This document shows, piece after piece, positions 42,815 through 54,237 of a stretch of 64,000 nucleotides of DNA (the first letter of the stretch is position 1; the number at the start of each line of letters is the position of its first letter). Source of the DNA: Corynebacterium lizhenjunii (GTDB lineage Bacteria > Actinomycetota > Actinomycetes > Mycobacteriales > Mycobacteriaceae); the NCBI RefSeq assembly GCF_011038655.2, contig NZ_CP064954.1, positions 1,116,001 through 1,180,000 of the forward strand, given 5' to 3'. Made by a program: the position numbers and the translations under genes. The notes beneath the pieces were generated by a model, which saw nothing but the letters and a program-made list of their open reading frames with translations, was not told where the DNA came from and ran no database searches.

Positions 42815-45661
42815 GTGGCAGATCGCCTTGTAGTCCGCGGGGCTCGTGAACACAACCTCAAAGGGGTAGACGTAGAGCTGCCTCGTGACAAAATGGTGGT
42901 CTTTACTGGATTATCTGGCTCGGGAAAGTCCTCGCTGGCCTTTGACACGATCTTCGCGGAGGGACAGCGCCGCTACGTGGAGTCCTTGAGCTCCTACGCG
43001 CGCATGTTCCTGGGGCAGATGGATAAGCCAGATGTGGAGTTTATCGACGGCCTGTCCCCGGCGGTGTCCATTGACCAGAAGTCCACCAACCACAACCCGC
43101 GCTCAACGGTGGGCACTATTACTGAGATCTATGACTACCTACGTTTGCTTTTCTCCCGCGCGGGCACGCCCCATTGCCCGGTGTGCGATGCCGTCATTGA
43201 GCGTCAGACTCCGCAGCAAATTGTCGATGCCGTCTTGGCTCGCCCTGAGCGTGCCAAGTTCCAGGTGCTGGCCCCGGTGGTGCGCAAGCGTAAGGGCGAG
43301 TTTGTGGATCTCTTTGCGGACCTGGCAGGCCAGGGTTATTCCCGCGTTCGCGTCGATGGCGAGGTCTATCAGCTCAGTGATCCGCCGAAGCTGAAGAAGC
43401 AAATCAAGCACAACATTGATGTGGTGGTGGACCGCCTGCAGGTCAAGGAATCTGCTAAGCAACGCCTGACTGACTCGGTGGAAACCGCGCTCAAACTCGC
43501 CGATGGTCTAGTGACAATCGAGTTCGTCGACGACCCTGAGCTCACCCACACCTACTCAGAGAAGACCTCGTGCCCCAACGGGCACCCCTTGGCCATTGAG
43601 GAATACGAGCCGCGCGCGTTTTCCTTCAACGCCCCCTTCGGCTCCTGTCCGGCCTGTGATGGTCTGGGCACCCGCCTGGAAGTGGACGTGGATTTGTTGA
43701 TCCCGGACATGGATGCCCCGGTGGTCAAGGCCGTGCAGCCATGGTATTCATCGCCTAACTCCAACTACTTTGTCAAGCTCATCGAGGGCCTGGCCAAAGC
43801 CATGGACTTTGACCCGCAAGCGCCCGTGGGTGAATTGCCGGCACAGGCACGGGAGGCGCTGATCTACGGCACGGACACGGAAGTTTCCGTACGTTACAAA
43901 AACCGCTATGGGCGCCAGCGCAATTGGACTGCGCCTTTTGAAGGTGCGGTGGGCTTTTTGGAACGTAAGCTGGAAACCACGGACTCGGACTCCCAGAAGG
44001 ACCGGCTACTGCAATACACCCGCCGGGTAGCGTGCCCCACGTGCAAGGGCACGCGCTTGAAGCCAGAGATTCTGGCGGTGCGGCTGGAATCTACTACTCA
44101 CGGGGAGCAGTCCATTGCTGGACTGGCGGCGCTGTCTATTGAAGACGCCTCTGAGTTTTTAGACTCCCTTGTCTTGGGCAAGCGCGAAGAAATCATTGCT
44201 GGGGCAGTATTGAAAGAAGCCCAAGCCCGCCTGCGCTTCTTGCTAGATGTGGGGCTCAACTACCTGACTCTCGACCGTGGCGCCTCGACCTTGTCCGGCG
44301 GGGAGGCTCAGCGCATTCGCCTGGCCACCCAGATCGGTTCGGGGCTCGCGGGCGTGCTCTACGTCTTAGATGAGCCCTCGATTGGGCTGCACCAGCGGGA
44401 TAACCAGCGCCTAATTGCTACTTTGAAGCGGCTGCGCGATATTGGTAACACGCTCATTGTGGTGGAACATGATGAGGACACCATCAGGGAGGCCGACTGG
44501 CTGGTCGATGTCGGACCACGCGCGGGAGAGTACGGCGGCGAGGTGGTCTACCAAGGTCCTCCAGAGGGCATCGTCAAAGTTGAGCAATCCTTGACCGGGC
44601 AATACCTATCCGGGGCAAGGGTCCTGGACGTGCCGGCGCAGCGGCGCGCAATAGACCCGGAGCGCATGCTGCGGGTGGTGGGCGCGCGGGAGAACAACCT
44701 CAAGGGCATTGACGTCGAAATTCCCCTGGGCGTGCTGGCGTGTGTGACCGGCGTGTCTGGCTCCGGCAAATCTACGGTGGTTAACCAAATTCTGGCCAAG
44801 ACGCTGGCGAACCAGCTCAACCGGGCGCGGCAAGTGCCCGGGCGGGCTAAGCGCGTGGAGGGCATGGAACACCTGGACAAGCTGGTGCAGGTAGACCAAA
44901 GCCCCATTGGGCGCACGCCGCGGTCGAATCCGGCCACTTATACCGGGGTGTTTGATAAGGTGCGTAACCTGTTTGCGGAAACCCTAGAGGCGAAGGTCCG
45001 CGGCTACAAGCCAGGGCGCTTTTCCTTCAACGTCAAAGGCGGGCGTTGCGAAGCCTGCCAGGGTGATGGCACGCTGAAGATCGAGATGAACTTCCTGCCG
45101 GATGTCTACGTTCCCTGTGAGGTGTGCCACGGGGCGCGCTACAACCGGGAGACCCTAGAGGTGACCTACAAGGGCAAGAACATTGCTGAGGTCCTGGACA
45201 TGCCCATTTCCGAGGCGGCGGAGTTTTTCGAGCCGATCACCTCCATTCACCGTTATTTGGCCACGCTGGTGGATGTGGGATTGGGCTACGTGCGGTTAGG
45301 GCAGGCAGCCACCACACTGTCTGGTGGCGAGGCCCAACGCGTCAAGTTGGCTTCCGAGTTGCAAAAGCGCACCAACGGTCGCACTGTCTACATCCTGGAT
45401 GAACCCACCACGGGCCTGCACTTTGAGGACATCCGCAAGCTGATGATGGTGATTCAGTCCCTGGTGGATAAAGGCAATTCGGTCATTATCATTGAGCACA
45501 ACTTGGACGTGATTAAGGCCGCTGATTGGATTGTCGACATGGGCCCAGAAGGCGGTGCGGGCGGTGGCACCGTTGTGGCGGCCGGTACTCCGGAGGAAGT
45601 GGCTACAATCAAGGAATCCTATACGGGACAGTTTTTGGCGCCGTTGTTGGCGAGGAAGTGA
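42815..45661 (+). CDS. uvrA: UvrABC excinuclease subunit A
   Basis: A 948-residue double-ABC ATPase that recognises bulky DNA lesions. The first Walker A is [18 protein letters not shown], the second [17 protein letters not shown]. The zinc-binding regions [16 protein letters not shown] and CEACQGDGT are visible, as are two signature motifs LSGGEAQRI and [15 protein letters not shown]. Start GTG at 42815 (GTGGCAGATCGC). It pairs with UvrB (35.4 kb) for nucleotide excision repair. Confidence 0.97.
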   Translation: MADRLVVRGAREHNLKGVDVELPRDKMVVFTGLSGSGKSSLAFDTIFAEGQRRYVESLSSYARMFLGQMDKPDVEFIDGLSPAVSIDQKSTNHNPRSTVGTITEIYDYLRLLFSRAGTPHCPVCDAVIERQTPQQIVDAVLARPERAKFQVLAPVVRKRKGEFVDLFADLAGQGYSRVRVDGEVYQLSDPPKLKKQIKHNIDVVVDRLQVKESAKQRLTDSVETALKLADGLVTIEFVDDPELTHTYSEKTSCPNGHPLAIEEYEPRAFSFNAPFGSCPACDGLGTRLEVDVDLLIPDMDAPVVKAVQPWYSSPNSNYFVKLIEGLAKAMDFDPQAPVGELPAQAREALIYGTDTEVSVRYKNRYGRQRNWTAPFEGAVGFLERKLETTDSDSQKDRLLQYTRRVACPTCKGTRLKPEILAVRLESTTHGEQSIAGLAALSIEDASEFLDSLVLGKREEIIAGAVLKEAQARLRFLLDVGLNYLTLDRGASTLSGGEAQRIRLATQIGSGLAGVLYVLDEPSIGLHQRDNQRLIATLKRLRDIGNTLIVVEHDEDTIREADWLVDVGPRAGEYGGEVVYQGPPEGIVKVEQSLTGQYLSGARVLDVPAQRRAIDPERMLRVVGARENNLKGIDVEIPLGVLACVTGVSGSGKSTVVNQILAKTLANQLNRARQVPGRAKRVEGMEHLDKLVQVDQSPIGRTPRSNPATYTGVFDKVRNLFAETLEAKVRGYKPGRFSFNVKGGRCEACQGDGTLKIEMNFLPDVYVPCEVCHGARYNRETLEVTYKGKNIAEVLDMPISEAAEFFEPITSIHRYLATLVDVGLGYVRLGQAATTLSGGEAQRVKLASELQKRTNGRTVYILDEPTTGLHFEDIRKLMMVIQSLVDKGNSVIIIEHNLDVIKAADWIVDMGPEGGAGGGTVVAAGTPEEVATIKESYTGQFLAPLLARK

Positions 45662-45850
45662 GGCTGTAGCGTGTCGGTTTGGAATGTGTATAGGGGTGGT
45701 GATAGACTCACCGCTACTACCGCCCAGCGGACCTGGACACGGGCCCGTGGGTCGCAAGTGGAGTTTCTCCCACCCGCTGCCGCAGCGTACATCTGATAGT
45801 TTAAGGGCTTGGCCCGGTTGATGGCGCTGTTGGACAAGGGTAAAAGGTTG

Positions 45851-45915
45851 CAGTAGCCCCCGGGCTACTGTCCTGTGAGAACTCCCGGTGTGCACGTAAG
45901 TGGACGCCGGGTTTT
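45851..45915 (+). promoter_or_regulatory. infC leader with attenuator-like hairpins
   Basis: Two adjacent stems fold in the 309-nt spacer before infC: CAGTAGCCC/GGGCTACTG (45851-45870), then CCCGGTGTGCAC with GTGGACGCCGGG (45884-45911, 10 of 12 paired) followed by TTTT. The second looks like an intrinsic terminator. It may end uvrA transcription or attenuate infC-rpmI-rplT. The rest of the spacer has no gene. Confidence 0.5.
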
Positions 45916-45970
45916 CGCTTGTGGTCCTGTGGTAGGCAAGCTACATTCATCTTGACCCAAGGAGACCACA

Positions 45971-46492
45971 ATCAGCGCTGAAGCTCGCATTAATGAGCGC
46001 ATCCGAGTTCCCGAGGTCCGCCTGGTCGGACCCGGCGGTGAGCAGGTTGGCATTGTCCGCACGGACGACGCCCGTAAGCTCGCATACGAAGCAGACCTAG
46101 ATCTGGTTGAGGTGGCACCCAACGCTAAGCCGCCGGTGGCCAAGATCATGGACTACGGCAAGTATAAGTACGAGTTGGCCCAGAAGGCTCGCGAGTCTCG
46201 CAAGAACCAGCAGCAGACTGTGGTTAAGGAACAAAAGTTCCGTCCGAAAATCGATGACCATGATTATGAGACCAAGAAGTCTAATGTAGTGCGCTTCCTG
46301 GAAAAGGGCTCCAAGGTCAAGGTCACCATCATGTTCCGCGGCCGCGAGCAATCGCGTCCGGAGCTGGGTTTCCGCCTGCTAGAGCGTCTTGCAGAAGACG
46401 TCAAAGAAGTAGGAAACGTTGAGGCCCGCCCGAAGCAGGATGGCCGCAACATGACCATGGTCCTCGGGCCAATCCGCAAGGGCAAGAAGTAG
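45971..46492 (+). CDS. infC: Translation initiation factor IF-3
   Basis: IF-3 of 173 residues. The first codon is taken as ATC at 45971 ([19 protein letters not shown]), 6 bp after AAGGAG. No ATG, GTG or TTG lies at a sensible place upstream of the conserved INERI block; later in-frame starts would delete it. Further blocks are [37 protein letters not shown] and [16 protein letters not shown] non-canonical AUU-class start is a classical autoregulatory feature of infC, because IF-3 itself discriminates against such codons. Confidence 0.93.
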   Translation: MSAEARINERIRVPEVRLVGPGGEQVGIVRTDDARKLAYEADLDLVEVAPNAKPPVAKIMDYGKYKYELAQKARESRKNQQQTVVKEQKFRPKIDDHDYETKKSNVVRFLEKGSKVKVTIMFRGREQSRPELGFRLLERLAEDVKEVGNVEARPKQDGRNMTMVLGPIRKGKK

Positions 46493-46529
46493 ACAACACT
46501 GACAACGGGAATTAAAGGACTTAACTCTC

Positions 46530-46724
46530 ATGAAGCAGAAGACCCACAAGGGCACCGCCAAGCGTATCAAGGTGACCGGTTCCGGCAAGCTGCGCCGTGA
46601 GCAGGCCGGCCGCCGCCACCTGCTGGAGGGCAAGCCGTCCAAGCAGACCCGCCGCCTGAAGGGCACCGTGGAAGTCGCCCCGGCAGACACCAAGCGCGTC
46701 AACCGCCTGCTCGGCCGCTCCTAA
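46530..46724 (+). CDS. rpmI: 50S ribosomal protein L35
   Basis: A 64-residue basic ribosomal protein: [21 protein letters not shown], then [18 protein letters not shown]. It follows infC by 37 bp in the conserved infC-rpmI-rplT operon. All hallmark positions (KTHKG, RHLL) are present. Confidence 0.97.
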   Translation: MKQKTHKGTAKRIKVTGSGKLRREQAGRRHLLEGKPSKQTRRLKGTVEVAPADTKRVNRLLGRS

Positions 46725-46779
46725 CTAGCGCCGAATTCAACCCACAACCATAAACCACGAGATTTAAGGAAGTATTACT

Positions 46780-47163
46780 GTGGCACGAGTAAAGCGCTCA
46801 GTTAACGCCAAGAAGAAGCGCCGCGCGATTCTGAAGTCCGCTAAGGGCTACCGCGGCCAGCGCTCCCGCCTGTATCGTAAGGCCAAGGAGCAGTGGCTGC
46901 ACTCCATGACTTACGCTTACCGCGACCGTCGCGCCCGTAAGTCTGAGTTCCGTAAGCTGTGGATCCAGCGCATCAACGCCGCAGCTCGCATGAATGACAT
47001 CACCTACAACCGCCTCATCCACGGCCTGCGCCTGGCTGAGATCGAGGTGGACCGTAAGATTCTTGCCGAGCTCGCTGTCAACGACTTCGAGGCTTTCTCC
47101 GCGCTGTGCGAGGCTGCGAAGGCTGCCCTGCCGGAGGATGTTAACGCTCCTCGCGCTGCTTAA
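46780..47163 (+). CDS. rplT: 50S ribosomal protein L20
   Basis: A 127-residue L20 starting with GTG at 46780. [20 protein letters not shown], the long helix with [22 protein letters not shown], and the C-terminal globular part are intact. L20 assembles early into the 50S subunit and in many bacteria represses its own operon. Confidence 0.97.
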   Translation: MARVKRSVNAKKKRRAILKSAKGYRGQRSRLYRKAKEQWLHSMTYAYRDRRARKSEFRKLWIQRINAAARMNDITYNRLIHGLRLAEIEVDRKILAELAVNDFEAFSALCEAAKAALPEDVNAPRAA

Positions 47164-47273
47164 GAATTAACCTTAAGCATTCTTTATACCCCGCGGCCGC
47201 ACGTGGCCCGGGGTATACGTGTATGTGCAGCCGCTTCGAGTCCGTTAGTCGCCCCACTAGTACAGTAGGGGGA

Positions 47274-48083
47274 ATGAACTTGGACTTCTCCGCTGCATTT
47301 ACCCAACGCACCCCGCGTATTGTCAACGCTGCTAAGCTGCACCGCGCCGCAGCCCGGCGTAAGGCGAAGCAGTTTCTGATTGAGGGCGAAAATGCGGTGG
47401 ACGCAGCGGTGTCCACGGGCGCGGCGACCGACATTTTTGTCACCGAGCAGGCAGCGCAGCGCTTTAGCCACATTATTACTGCCGCAGGTTACATGGATGT
47501 CTACGTTCATCCCATTACGGACAAGGCTGCGCAGTACCTCTCCGATACCGCTAGCACCACGGGGTTGTTTGCTGTGTGCCGCCACGTTTTGTGGTCGCCC
47601 GGCAAAATTCTGGGCGCCCGCCCGCAGCTGGTGTGCGTGCCGGTGCTTACGGCAGAGCCAGGCAATGCAGGCACCCTTATCCGTACAGCTGATGCCATGG
47701 GGGCCGATGGGGTGATTTTTGCGGGAGAGACTGTGGATCCCCTGGGGAGCAAGGTGGTGCGTTCTTCGGCTGGCTCGTTGTTCCATATTCCGGTGGCGCG
47801 CGAGCCTAATGTGCAGGATGTGCTGGGGCAATTGCGCCGCGCGGGCATGCAGATTGTGGCCACGGCCGCCGACGGGGACGTCGATGTCGCAGATGCAGAT
47901 CTCTGCGCGCCCACCGCGTGGCTGTTCGGCAATGAGGCCCACGGCTTAGGCCCGCTGCTGGAGCAAGCTGATGTGCGGGTGCGAATCCCCATCGTGGGCC
48001 GCGCGGAGTCCCTTAACCTGGCAACTGCGGCCAGTATTTGCCTCTATGAGTCCGCAAAAGCTCACCGTAGGCAGGAGCTCTAG
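47274..48083 (+). CDS. TrmH/SpoU-family RNA 2'-O-methyltransferase
   Basis: A 269-residue SPOUT methyltransferase; start at the ATG at 47274. The N-terminal L30e-like substrate-binding part (residues 1-100) reads HRAAARRKAKQFLIEGENAV. The SPOUT knot has PGNAGTLIRTADAMGADGVIFAGE, the central LFGNEAHGLGP and the C-terminal VRIPIVGRAESLNLATAASICLYE. rRNA or tRNA target unclear. It follows rplT in the same direction as in other actinobacteria. Two direct copies of the dispersed motif begin at its stop codon. Confidence 0.9.
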   Translation: MNLDFSAAFTQRTPRIVNAAKLHRAAARRKAKQFLIEGENAVDAAVSTGAATDIFVTEQAAQRFSHIITAAGYMDVYVHPITDKAAQYLSDTASTTGLFAVCRHVLWSPGKILGARPQLVCVPVLTAEPGNAGTLIRTADAMGADGVIFAGETVDPLGSKVVRSSAGSLFHIPVAREPNVQDVLGQLRRAGMQIVATAADGDVDVADADLCAPTAWLFGNEAHGLGPLLEQADVRVRIPIVGRAESLNLATAASICLYESAKAHRRQEL

Positions 48084-48110
48084 CTTGCCGATGTGGCTTG
48101 CCGATGCCCC
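48082..48110 (-). repeat. Two direct dispersed-motif copies after the methyltransferase stop
   Basis: AGCTTGCCGATG starts one base inside the TAG at 48081-48083. Eight bases later GGCTTGCCGATGCC gives a second copy. Each carries one or two changes. Confidence 0.7.
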
Positions 48111-48153
48111 CTCACCCGTTGCGCTGTGCAGCCTCCTGGGTGGGGTAAGATGA

Positions 48154-49239
<1,086 letters not shown>

Positions 49240-49268
49240 CAGTTACCCAGAAAGGATTAGACACCATC

Positions 49269-51794
49269 ATGCTTATTTCCCAGAACTGGGTTACCGGCCT
49301 GCTCGGCGCACATAACCCGGGGTGGTCTGTGCCTGCGGCAGAAATGGACGCCGGCTTTGTGCGCGTGGGCTTTGAGACTGAAGGATATGCCGCCCTACCG
49401 GAATCTACCGGACCGCTAGTCATTGGCCAGGTGGCGGAGATTGAAGAGCTCACGCAGTTTAAAAAACCCATTCGCTACTGCCAGGTCAACGTCGGCGAGG
49501 CCAACGGTACTGGCCAGCTGCAGGGCATTATCTGCGGTGCACGCAACTTCCGCTTGGGCGACTACGTGGTGGTGGCACTGCCGGGCGCGGTACTGCCGGG
49601 CGGTTTCGCCATTGCAGCCCGGGAGACTTATGACCACATCTCCAACGGCATGCTGTGCTCCGCGGCAGAGCTGGGTTTGGCAGAAAAGTCTGATGGCATT
49701 ATCACGCTGGGCGGCGAGTTTGCCCCGCACGTGGGCCAGGACGCCCGCCCGCTCATTGGCCTGGTGGATACGGTCTTTGACGTCAACATCACCCCGGACC
49801 GCGGCTATGCGCTGTCTGCTCGGGGCCTCACGCGGGAGCTCGCGTCTGCTTTCGACCTGGATTTTGTGGACATTGCTGCTGAACCCGCAGCTGCCGGAGT
49901 TGCGCTGACTGCAGTCCCGGCGCCGGAAGGGGAGACCCTAGCTGTTGAGGTGCGGGAGGAGACCAGGGCTATCCGTTTCGGCGTGCGTAAGGTCAGCGGC
50001 ATCGACCCGGAAGTGCGTAGCCCTTATTGGCTAGAGCGCGAGCTGATGCTATCTGGCCAGCGCCCCGTTAATGTGGCCACCGACGTGACCAACTACGTCA
50101 TGTTGCTGCTGGGCCAGCCCATGCACGCTTTCGATGCCCAGCAGATTTCCGGCACCCTGGTGGTGCGCAACGCCGCTGAAGGTGAGGTGTTTGAGACTCT
50201 GGATCACGTCAAGCGCACTCTGAGCGCTGAGGACGTGGTGATCTGCGATGACCACGGTGTGCAGTCTCTAGCCGGTGTGATGGGCGGGACTACCTCGGAG
50301 ATCTCGGAGCAGACTACCGATGTCTACTTTGAGGCGGCTACCTGGGACCCCATTACGGTGGCGCGCACGTCGCGCCGCCACAAGTTGTCCTCTGAAGCTT
50401 CCCGTCGTTTCGAGCGCGGCGTGGATCCCGCTTTGGTAGAGGTGGCCTTGGACGTGGCTTGCCAGCTGTTGACCGAGATTGCCGGTGGCACCGTGGAGGC
50501 CACGCGTACCTTGGTGGGAGACGTTCCCCAGCGCCAGGTGGTGCGCATGCGTACTGCGCGCCCCAGCGAGTACGCCGGGGTGGAGTACTCCGCCCAGACT
50601 GTCATCTCCCGTCTGGAAGAGGTGGGCTGCCAGGTCCGCGAGCTCACGGACGGTCAACTAGAGGTTCAGGTGCCCACCTGGCGCACCGACATCTCCATGG
50701 ATGTGGACCTGGTGGAGGAGATCTTGCGCCTGGAGGGCCTGGAGGATATTCCGTCCATCTTGCCCACTCCGGTGGGTGGGCGCGGGCTTAGTGCCGCCCA
50801 GAAGCGCCGCCGTGCTATCGGCCATGGCCTGGCTTATGGCGGCTACGCGGAGGTGTTGCCCTCGCCGTTTATTGCTCAGTCCACGTTTGATGTGTGGGGG
50901 CTGGAGCCTGCCGATGCCCGCCGTCGTACCGTCGCCGTGCAAAACCCGCTGGAGGCTGACAAGGCCGCGCTGAGCACGACGCTGCTGCCAAATCTGCTGG
51001 AGGCCCTGGCGCGCAATGTGGCCCGCGGCCGCACGGATGTGGCCCTGTTCGGTGTGCAACAAGTCAGTTTCCGCCGTGCTGATTCTTCGCCGATGCCTTC
51101 TGTGGCAGCACGCCCTGACGATGCCGCCCTGGCTGAGCTGATGGAGTCCCTTCCGGAACAGCCGCTGCATGTGGCTACTGTGGCCTGCGGTCAGTGGGAG
51201 CTGGCGGGGCCTTGGGGCCAAGGCCGTGATTATGGTTATGCGGACGCCATCGAGTCCGCACGTCTGGTGGCCCGCGCTGCTGGGGTAGACCTCGAAGTCG
51301 AGGCCGGCGCGGAATTGCCGTGGCATCCGGGCCGTTGCGCCGCACTCGTGGTGCGCGATGGTGCCGGGGAGCCTCGCGTGGTTGGCCACGCTGGTGAGCT
51401 CCACCCGCAGATTGTGGAGGAGCTGGGCCTGCCAGCCCGCACCTGTGCAATGGAGCTGGACGTGACGGCTTTGCCGTTGGAGGAGCGTTTCCCAGCCCCG
51501 GTGCTTTCTGCATTCCCGGCTCTGCACCAGGACTTGGCGCTGGTGGTTGACGAGGATGTCCCGGCAGAGTCCGTGCGTGCTGCCGTGGAGCAAGGCGCAG
51601 GCGAGTTGCTAGAGTCCGTGGCCCTGTTCGACGTCTTCCGTGGTGAGCAGCTGGGGGCAGGAAAGAAGTCCTTGGCCTTTGGGCTGGTCTTCCGCGCACC
51701 CGATCGCACGCTGACCGATGAGGAAGTCAACACCCACCGGCTGGCTGCAGCGACGCTGGCCGAGGAGCGCTTCGGTGCCACCATGCGCGCCTAA
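49269..51794 (+). CDS. pheT: Phenylalanyl-tRNA synthetase, beta subunit
   Basis: An 841-residue beta subunit from the ATG at 49269 (MLISQNWVTGLLGAHNPGW). Domains in order: N-terminal tRNA-binding OB fold (residues 45-150), B3/B4 editing domain (RFGVRKVSGIDPEVRSPYWLE, then VNVATDVTNYVMLLLGQPMHAFD and VMGGTTSEIS), B5, a catalytic-like core (LRLEGLEDIPSILP), and the C-terminal anticodon-binding FDX-ACB (PALHQDLALVVDEDVPAESV). It forms an alpha2-beta2 enzyme with PheS. Confidence 0.96.
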   Translation: MLISQNWVTGLLGAHNPGWSVPAAEMDAGFVRVGFETEGYAALPESTGPLVIGQVAEIEELTQFKKPIRYCQVNVGEANGTGQLQGIICGARNFRLGDYVVVALPGAVLPGGFAIAARETYDHISNGMLCSAAELGLAEKSDGIITLGGEFAPHVGQDARPLIGLVDTVFDVNITPDRGYALSARGLTRELASAFDLDFVDIAAEPAAAGVALTAVPAPEGETLAVEVREETRAIRFGVRKVSGIDPEVRSPYWLERELMLSGQRPVNVATDVTNYVMLLLGQPMHAFDAQQISGTLVVRNAAEGEVFETLDHVKRTLSAEDVVICDDHGVQSLAGVMGGTTSEISEQTTDVYFEAATWDPITVARTSRRHKLSSEASRRFERGVDPALVEVALDVACQLLTEIAGGTVEATRTLVGDVPQRQVVRMRTARPSEYAGVEYSAQTVISRLEEVGCQVRELTDGQLEVQVPTWRTDISMDVDLVEEILRLEGLEDIPSILPTPVGGRGLSAAQKRRRAIGHGLAYGGYAEVLPSPFIAQSTFDVWGLEPADARRRTVAVQNPLEADKAALSTTLLPNLLEALARNVARGRTDVALFGVQQVSFRRADSSPMPSVAARPDDAALAELMESLPEQPLHVATVACGQWELAGPWGQGRDYGYADAIESARLVARAAGVDLEVEAGAELPWHPGRCAALVVRDGAGEPRVVGHAGELHPQIVEELGLPARTCAMELDVTALPLEERFPAPVLSAFPALHQDLALVVDEDVPAESVRAAVEQGAGELLESVALFDVFRGEQLGAGKKSLAFGLVFRAPDRTLTDEEVNTHRLAAATLAEERFGATMRA

Positions 51795-51826
51795 AGCGAG
51801 GTTCTCCAGCAAACGGTCTGTATAAA

Positions 51827-51857
51827 TTGCACCCATTTGCATAATTTGTGTTATGCT
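51827..51857 (+). promoter_or_regulatory. argC promoter with ArgR-type operator
   Basis: TTGCAC at 51827 and TATGCT at 51852 are plausible -35 and -10 boxes. A perfect inverted repeat GCATAA-TTTGTG-TTATGC (51839-51856) overlaps the -10, the position expected for an ARG box. Transcription should begin at or next to the argC start codon. Confidence 0.65.
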
Positions 51858-51864
51858 GGGGTGC

Positions 51865-52914
51865 ATGACCATTTCCATCGCAGTTGCAGGCGCCTCCGGC
51901 TATGCCGGCGGCGAAATTTTGCGCCTCCTGCTAGCTCACCCGGCCTATGCAACCGGGGAGTTGGAGATTGGCGCACTAACTGGCCACTCCACTGCGGGGG
52001 CCAGTGTGGGTGAGCTCATGGCCCATCTGCCGCAACTGCGTCAGCGCCGTATTGTCGAAACTACTGCGGAAAACCTGGCAGGCCATGACGTAGTCTTTCT
52101 GGCGCTGCCACACGGTCACTCCGCGGAGATCGCCGGGCAGCTAAGCCCCGATGTATTAGTAATCGACTGCGCGGCAGACTACCGCTTGCGGGATGCGGAT
52201 GCTTGGCAGCAGTACTACGGCACGCAGCACGCGGGTTCCTGGCCTTATGGAATCCCGGAGATGCCGGGGCATCGGCAAGCTATAGTGCAGGCCCGGCGGG
52301 TGGCTGTGGCGGGATGTTTCCCCACTGCGGTGACCACGGGGGTGCTGCCTGCCGTGGTGGGGGAGCTTATTGAGCCGGATTTGTCCGTTATCGCCGTGAC
52401 CGGGGTGTCTGGGGCCGGCAAGAAAGCTGCGGTGGCCTTGTTGGGCGCGGAGACCATGGGCAGCTTGCGGGCCTATAACCCAGGCGGAAAGCACCGGCAT
52501 ACCCCAGAGATTGTCCAAAACGTCCGTGAATACTTAGCGCCGGAAGCTGCGCCGAAGGTGACGTTTACACCAGTGCTAGCCCCGCTGACTCGGGGAATCC
52601 TGGCCACGGTAACCGCCCCTCTGCTGCCCGGAGTAGGGCCGGAGCAGATACGCAAGGTCTATGAGGACTTTTATGCTCAAGAGCCCTTCTGCCTGGTCTT
52701 GCCAGAAGGACAACAGCCGGAGACGCAGAACGTGGTGGGCACCAACATGGTCCACATTCAGGCTCACGTTGATCAGACGGCTGGAAAGCTCATTGTTACC
52801 GCGGCCCTGGACAATCTGTGTAAGGGTACCGCTGGCGGCGCCGTGCAGTGCATGAATCTGGCGCTGGGCCTTCCAGAGACTGCGGGCCTACCCATGGCCG
52901 CGGTGGCCCCCTAA
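51865..52914 (+). CDS. argC: N-acetyl-gamma-glutamyl-phosphate reductase
   Basis: Third enzyme of arginine synthesis, reducing N-acetylglutamyl phosphate to the semialdehyde. 349 residues from the ATG at 51865. [21 protein letters not shown] is the NADP fold. The catalytic Cys is in VAGCFPTAV (usually PGCYPTA). GVSGAGKKA and [12 protein letters not shown] complete the signature. The [14 protein letters not shown] segment, 11-12 residues before the active Cys, is encoded by an exact copy of the dispersed motif. A likely leaderless transcript begins here. Confidence 0.95.
   Translation: MTISIAVAGASGYAGGEILRLLLAHPAYATGELEIGALTGHSTAGASVGELMAHLPQLRQRRIVETTAENLAGHDVVFLALPHGHSAEIAGQLSPDVLVIDCAADYRLRDADAWQQYYGTQHAGSWPYGIPEMPGHRQAIVQARRVAVAGCFPTAVTTGVLPAVVGELIEPDLSVIAVTGVSGAGKKAAVALLGAETMGSLRAYNPGGKHRHTPEIVQNVREYLAPEAAPKVTFTPVLAPLTRGILATVTAPLLPGVGPEQIRKVYEDFYAQEPFCLVLPEGQQPETQNVVGTNMVHIQAHVDQTAGKLIVTAALDNLCKGTAGGAVQCMNLALGLPETAGLPMAAVAP
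52268..52281 (+). repeat. Dispersed motif copy (exact)
   Basis: GGCATCGGCAAGCT within argC, read in a third frame as GHRQA. Confidence 0.85.
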
Positions 52915-52948
52915 TACCTCCTCCCTCACTTAAAAGAAAGGTCTCAAC

Positions 52949-54127
52949 GTGACTGCTTCGACTCCTTCCCCCAGCGCTACCGGGGTATGTGCTCCCACCG
53001 GTTTTGCAGCCAGCGCTACCACCGCTGGCATTAAGCCTTCAGGTAAACCGGATATGGCCGTGGTGGTGAACCAAGGCCCGCAGGCTAATGCCGCCGGGGT
53101 GTTTACACGCAACCGGGTGGTCGCCGCACCGGTGACGTATAGCCGGGCAGCGCTGGCGGATGGTCAGCTGCGGGCGGTGTTGTTTAATTCCGGTAATGCG
53201 AATGCCTGCAACGGGAAGCAGGGTCTGGCTGATACCACCGCAATGGCCCAGCGTGCGGCGGAGTTGCTCGATCTCGACCCGCAGCAGGTGGCGGTGTGTT
53301 CTACGGGGCTTATCGGTGAGCTTTTGCCCATGGATGTGGTACTGGGTGGGGTAGAGGCGCTAAACAATCTGGGTGCCGACGGGCATGCCGCGGCCACGGC
53401 GATCATGACGACGGATACGGTGGCCAAGGAAGCCACCGCGTACCGCGAGGGTTGGACCATGGGCGCCATGGGCAAAGGAGTAGGCATGATGGCTCCATCG
53501 CTGGCCACGATGTTGGTGTGCATTACTACCGATGCCGTGGCCAGCCCTCAGGCGCTGCAGGGGGCGCTAGAGGGGGCATCGGCAGTGACGTTTAACACCC
53601 TGGATGTGGACGGGTCTACCTCCACCAATGACACGGTGATCATCATGGCCAACGGGGCTTCGGGAGTCGAGCCTAGCCCAGAGGAACTAAATGCCGCGGT
53701 GCTGGAGGTGTGCGCCAGCCTGGCGGACCAGATGCAGGCTGATGCCGAGGGCGTGACCAAGCGGGTGCGCATTAGCGTCGAAGGAACCGCGAGCGATGCC
53801 CAGGCCCTCAATGCTGCGCGCACCATTGGGCGCGACAACCTATTTAAGTGCGCCATGTTTGGCTCTGACCCGAACTGGGGGCGCGTGTTGGCCGCCGTGG
53901 GCATGGCGGATGCCGAGATGGACCCGGAGAATATCTCTGTCTACTTCAATGGCGCGCCCGTGTGCGTGGGCTCAACCGGGGTACCTGGAGCGCGCGACGT
54001 GGACTTGAGCGGCGTGGATATTGACGTTCGCGTGGACCTGGGCACCGGCGGACCGGGGCAGGCATTCGTGCGTACCACGGACTTGTCCCACGCCTATGTG
54101 GAGATTAATTCGGCGTATAGCTCTTAA
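52949..54127 (+). CDS. argJ: Glutamate N-acetyltransferase / ornithine acetyltransferase
   Basis: ArgJ recycles the acetyl group from N-acetylornithine to glutamate. The GTG at 52949 follows AAGAAAGG. The protein self-cleaves before Thr187 in [12 protein letters not shown], with Thr as the new nucleophile. The oxyanion block KGVGMMAP and the beta-chain [15 protein letters not shown] are intact. Length of 392 residues is normal. Whether it also uses acetyl-CoA (bifunctional form) cannot be told; no argA gene lies in the window. Confidence 0.95.
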   Translation: MTASTPSPSATGVCAPTGFAASATTAGIKPSGKPDMAVVVNQGPQANAAGVFTRNRVVAAPVTYSRAALADGQLRAVLFNSGNANACNGKQGLADTTAMAQRAAELLDLDPQQVAVCSTGLIGELLPMDVVLGGVEALNNLGADGHAAATAIMTTDTVAKEATAYREGWTMGAMGKGVGMMAPSLATMLVCITTDAVASPQALQGALEGASAVTFNTLDVDGSTSTNDTVIIMANGASGVEPSPEELNAAVLEVCASLADQMQADAEGVTKRVRISVEGTASDAQALNAARTIGRDNLFKCAMFGSDPNWGRVLAAVGMADAEMDPENISVYFNGAPVCVGSTGVPGARDVDLSGVDIDVRVDLGTGGPGQAFVRTTDLSHAYVEINSAYSS

Positions 54128-54153
54128 CCAGGGAAGGTATAACAGGCCGAGCA

Positions 54154-54222
54154 GGGCAAACCCGAGGTGGACCGGGCAAAGCCGAGGTGGACAGGGCAAA
54201 GCCGAGCTGGATAGGGCCAAAA
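54154..54222. repeat. 20-bp tandem repeat between argJ and argB
   Basis: Three units of GGGCAAAGCCGAGGTGGACA with small changes (starting 54154, 54174, 54194) and a partial fourth. It fills the argJ-argB spacer. Confidence 0.85.
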
Positions 54223-54237
54223 GAGAGGAAGTGAGAC

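Noticed and set aside
46112..46492. Short infC starting inside the protein at 46112
   Set aside because: It would lack the conserved N-terminal domain; the ATC start at 45971 with a good ribosome-binding site fits better.
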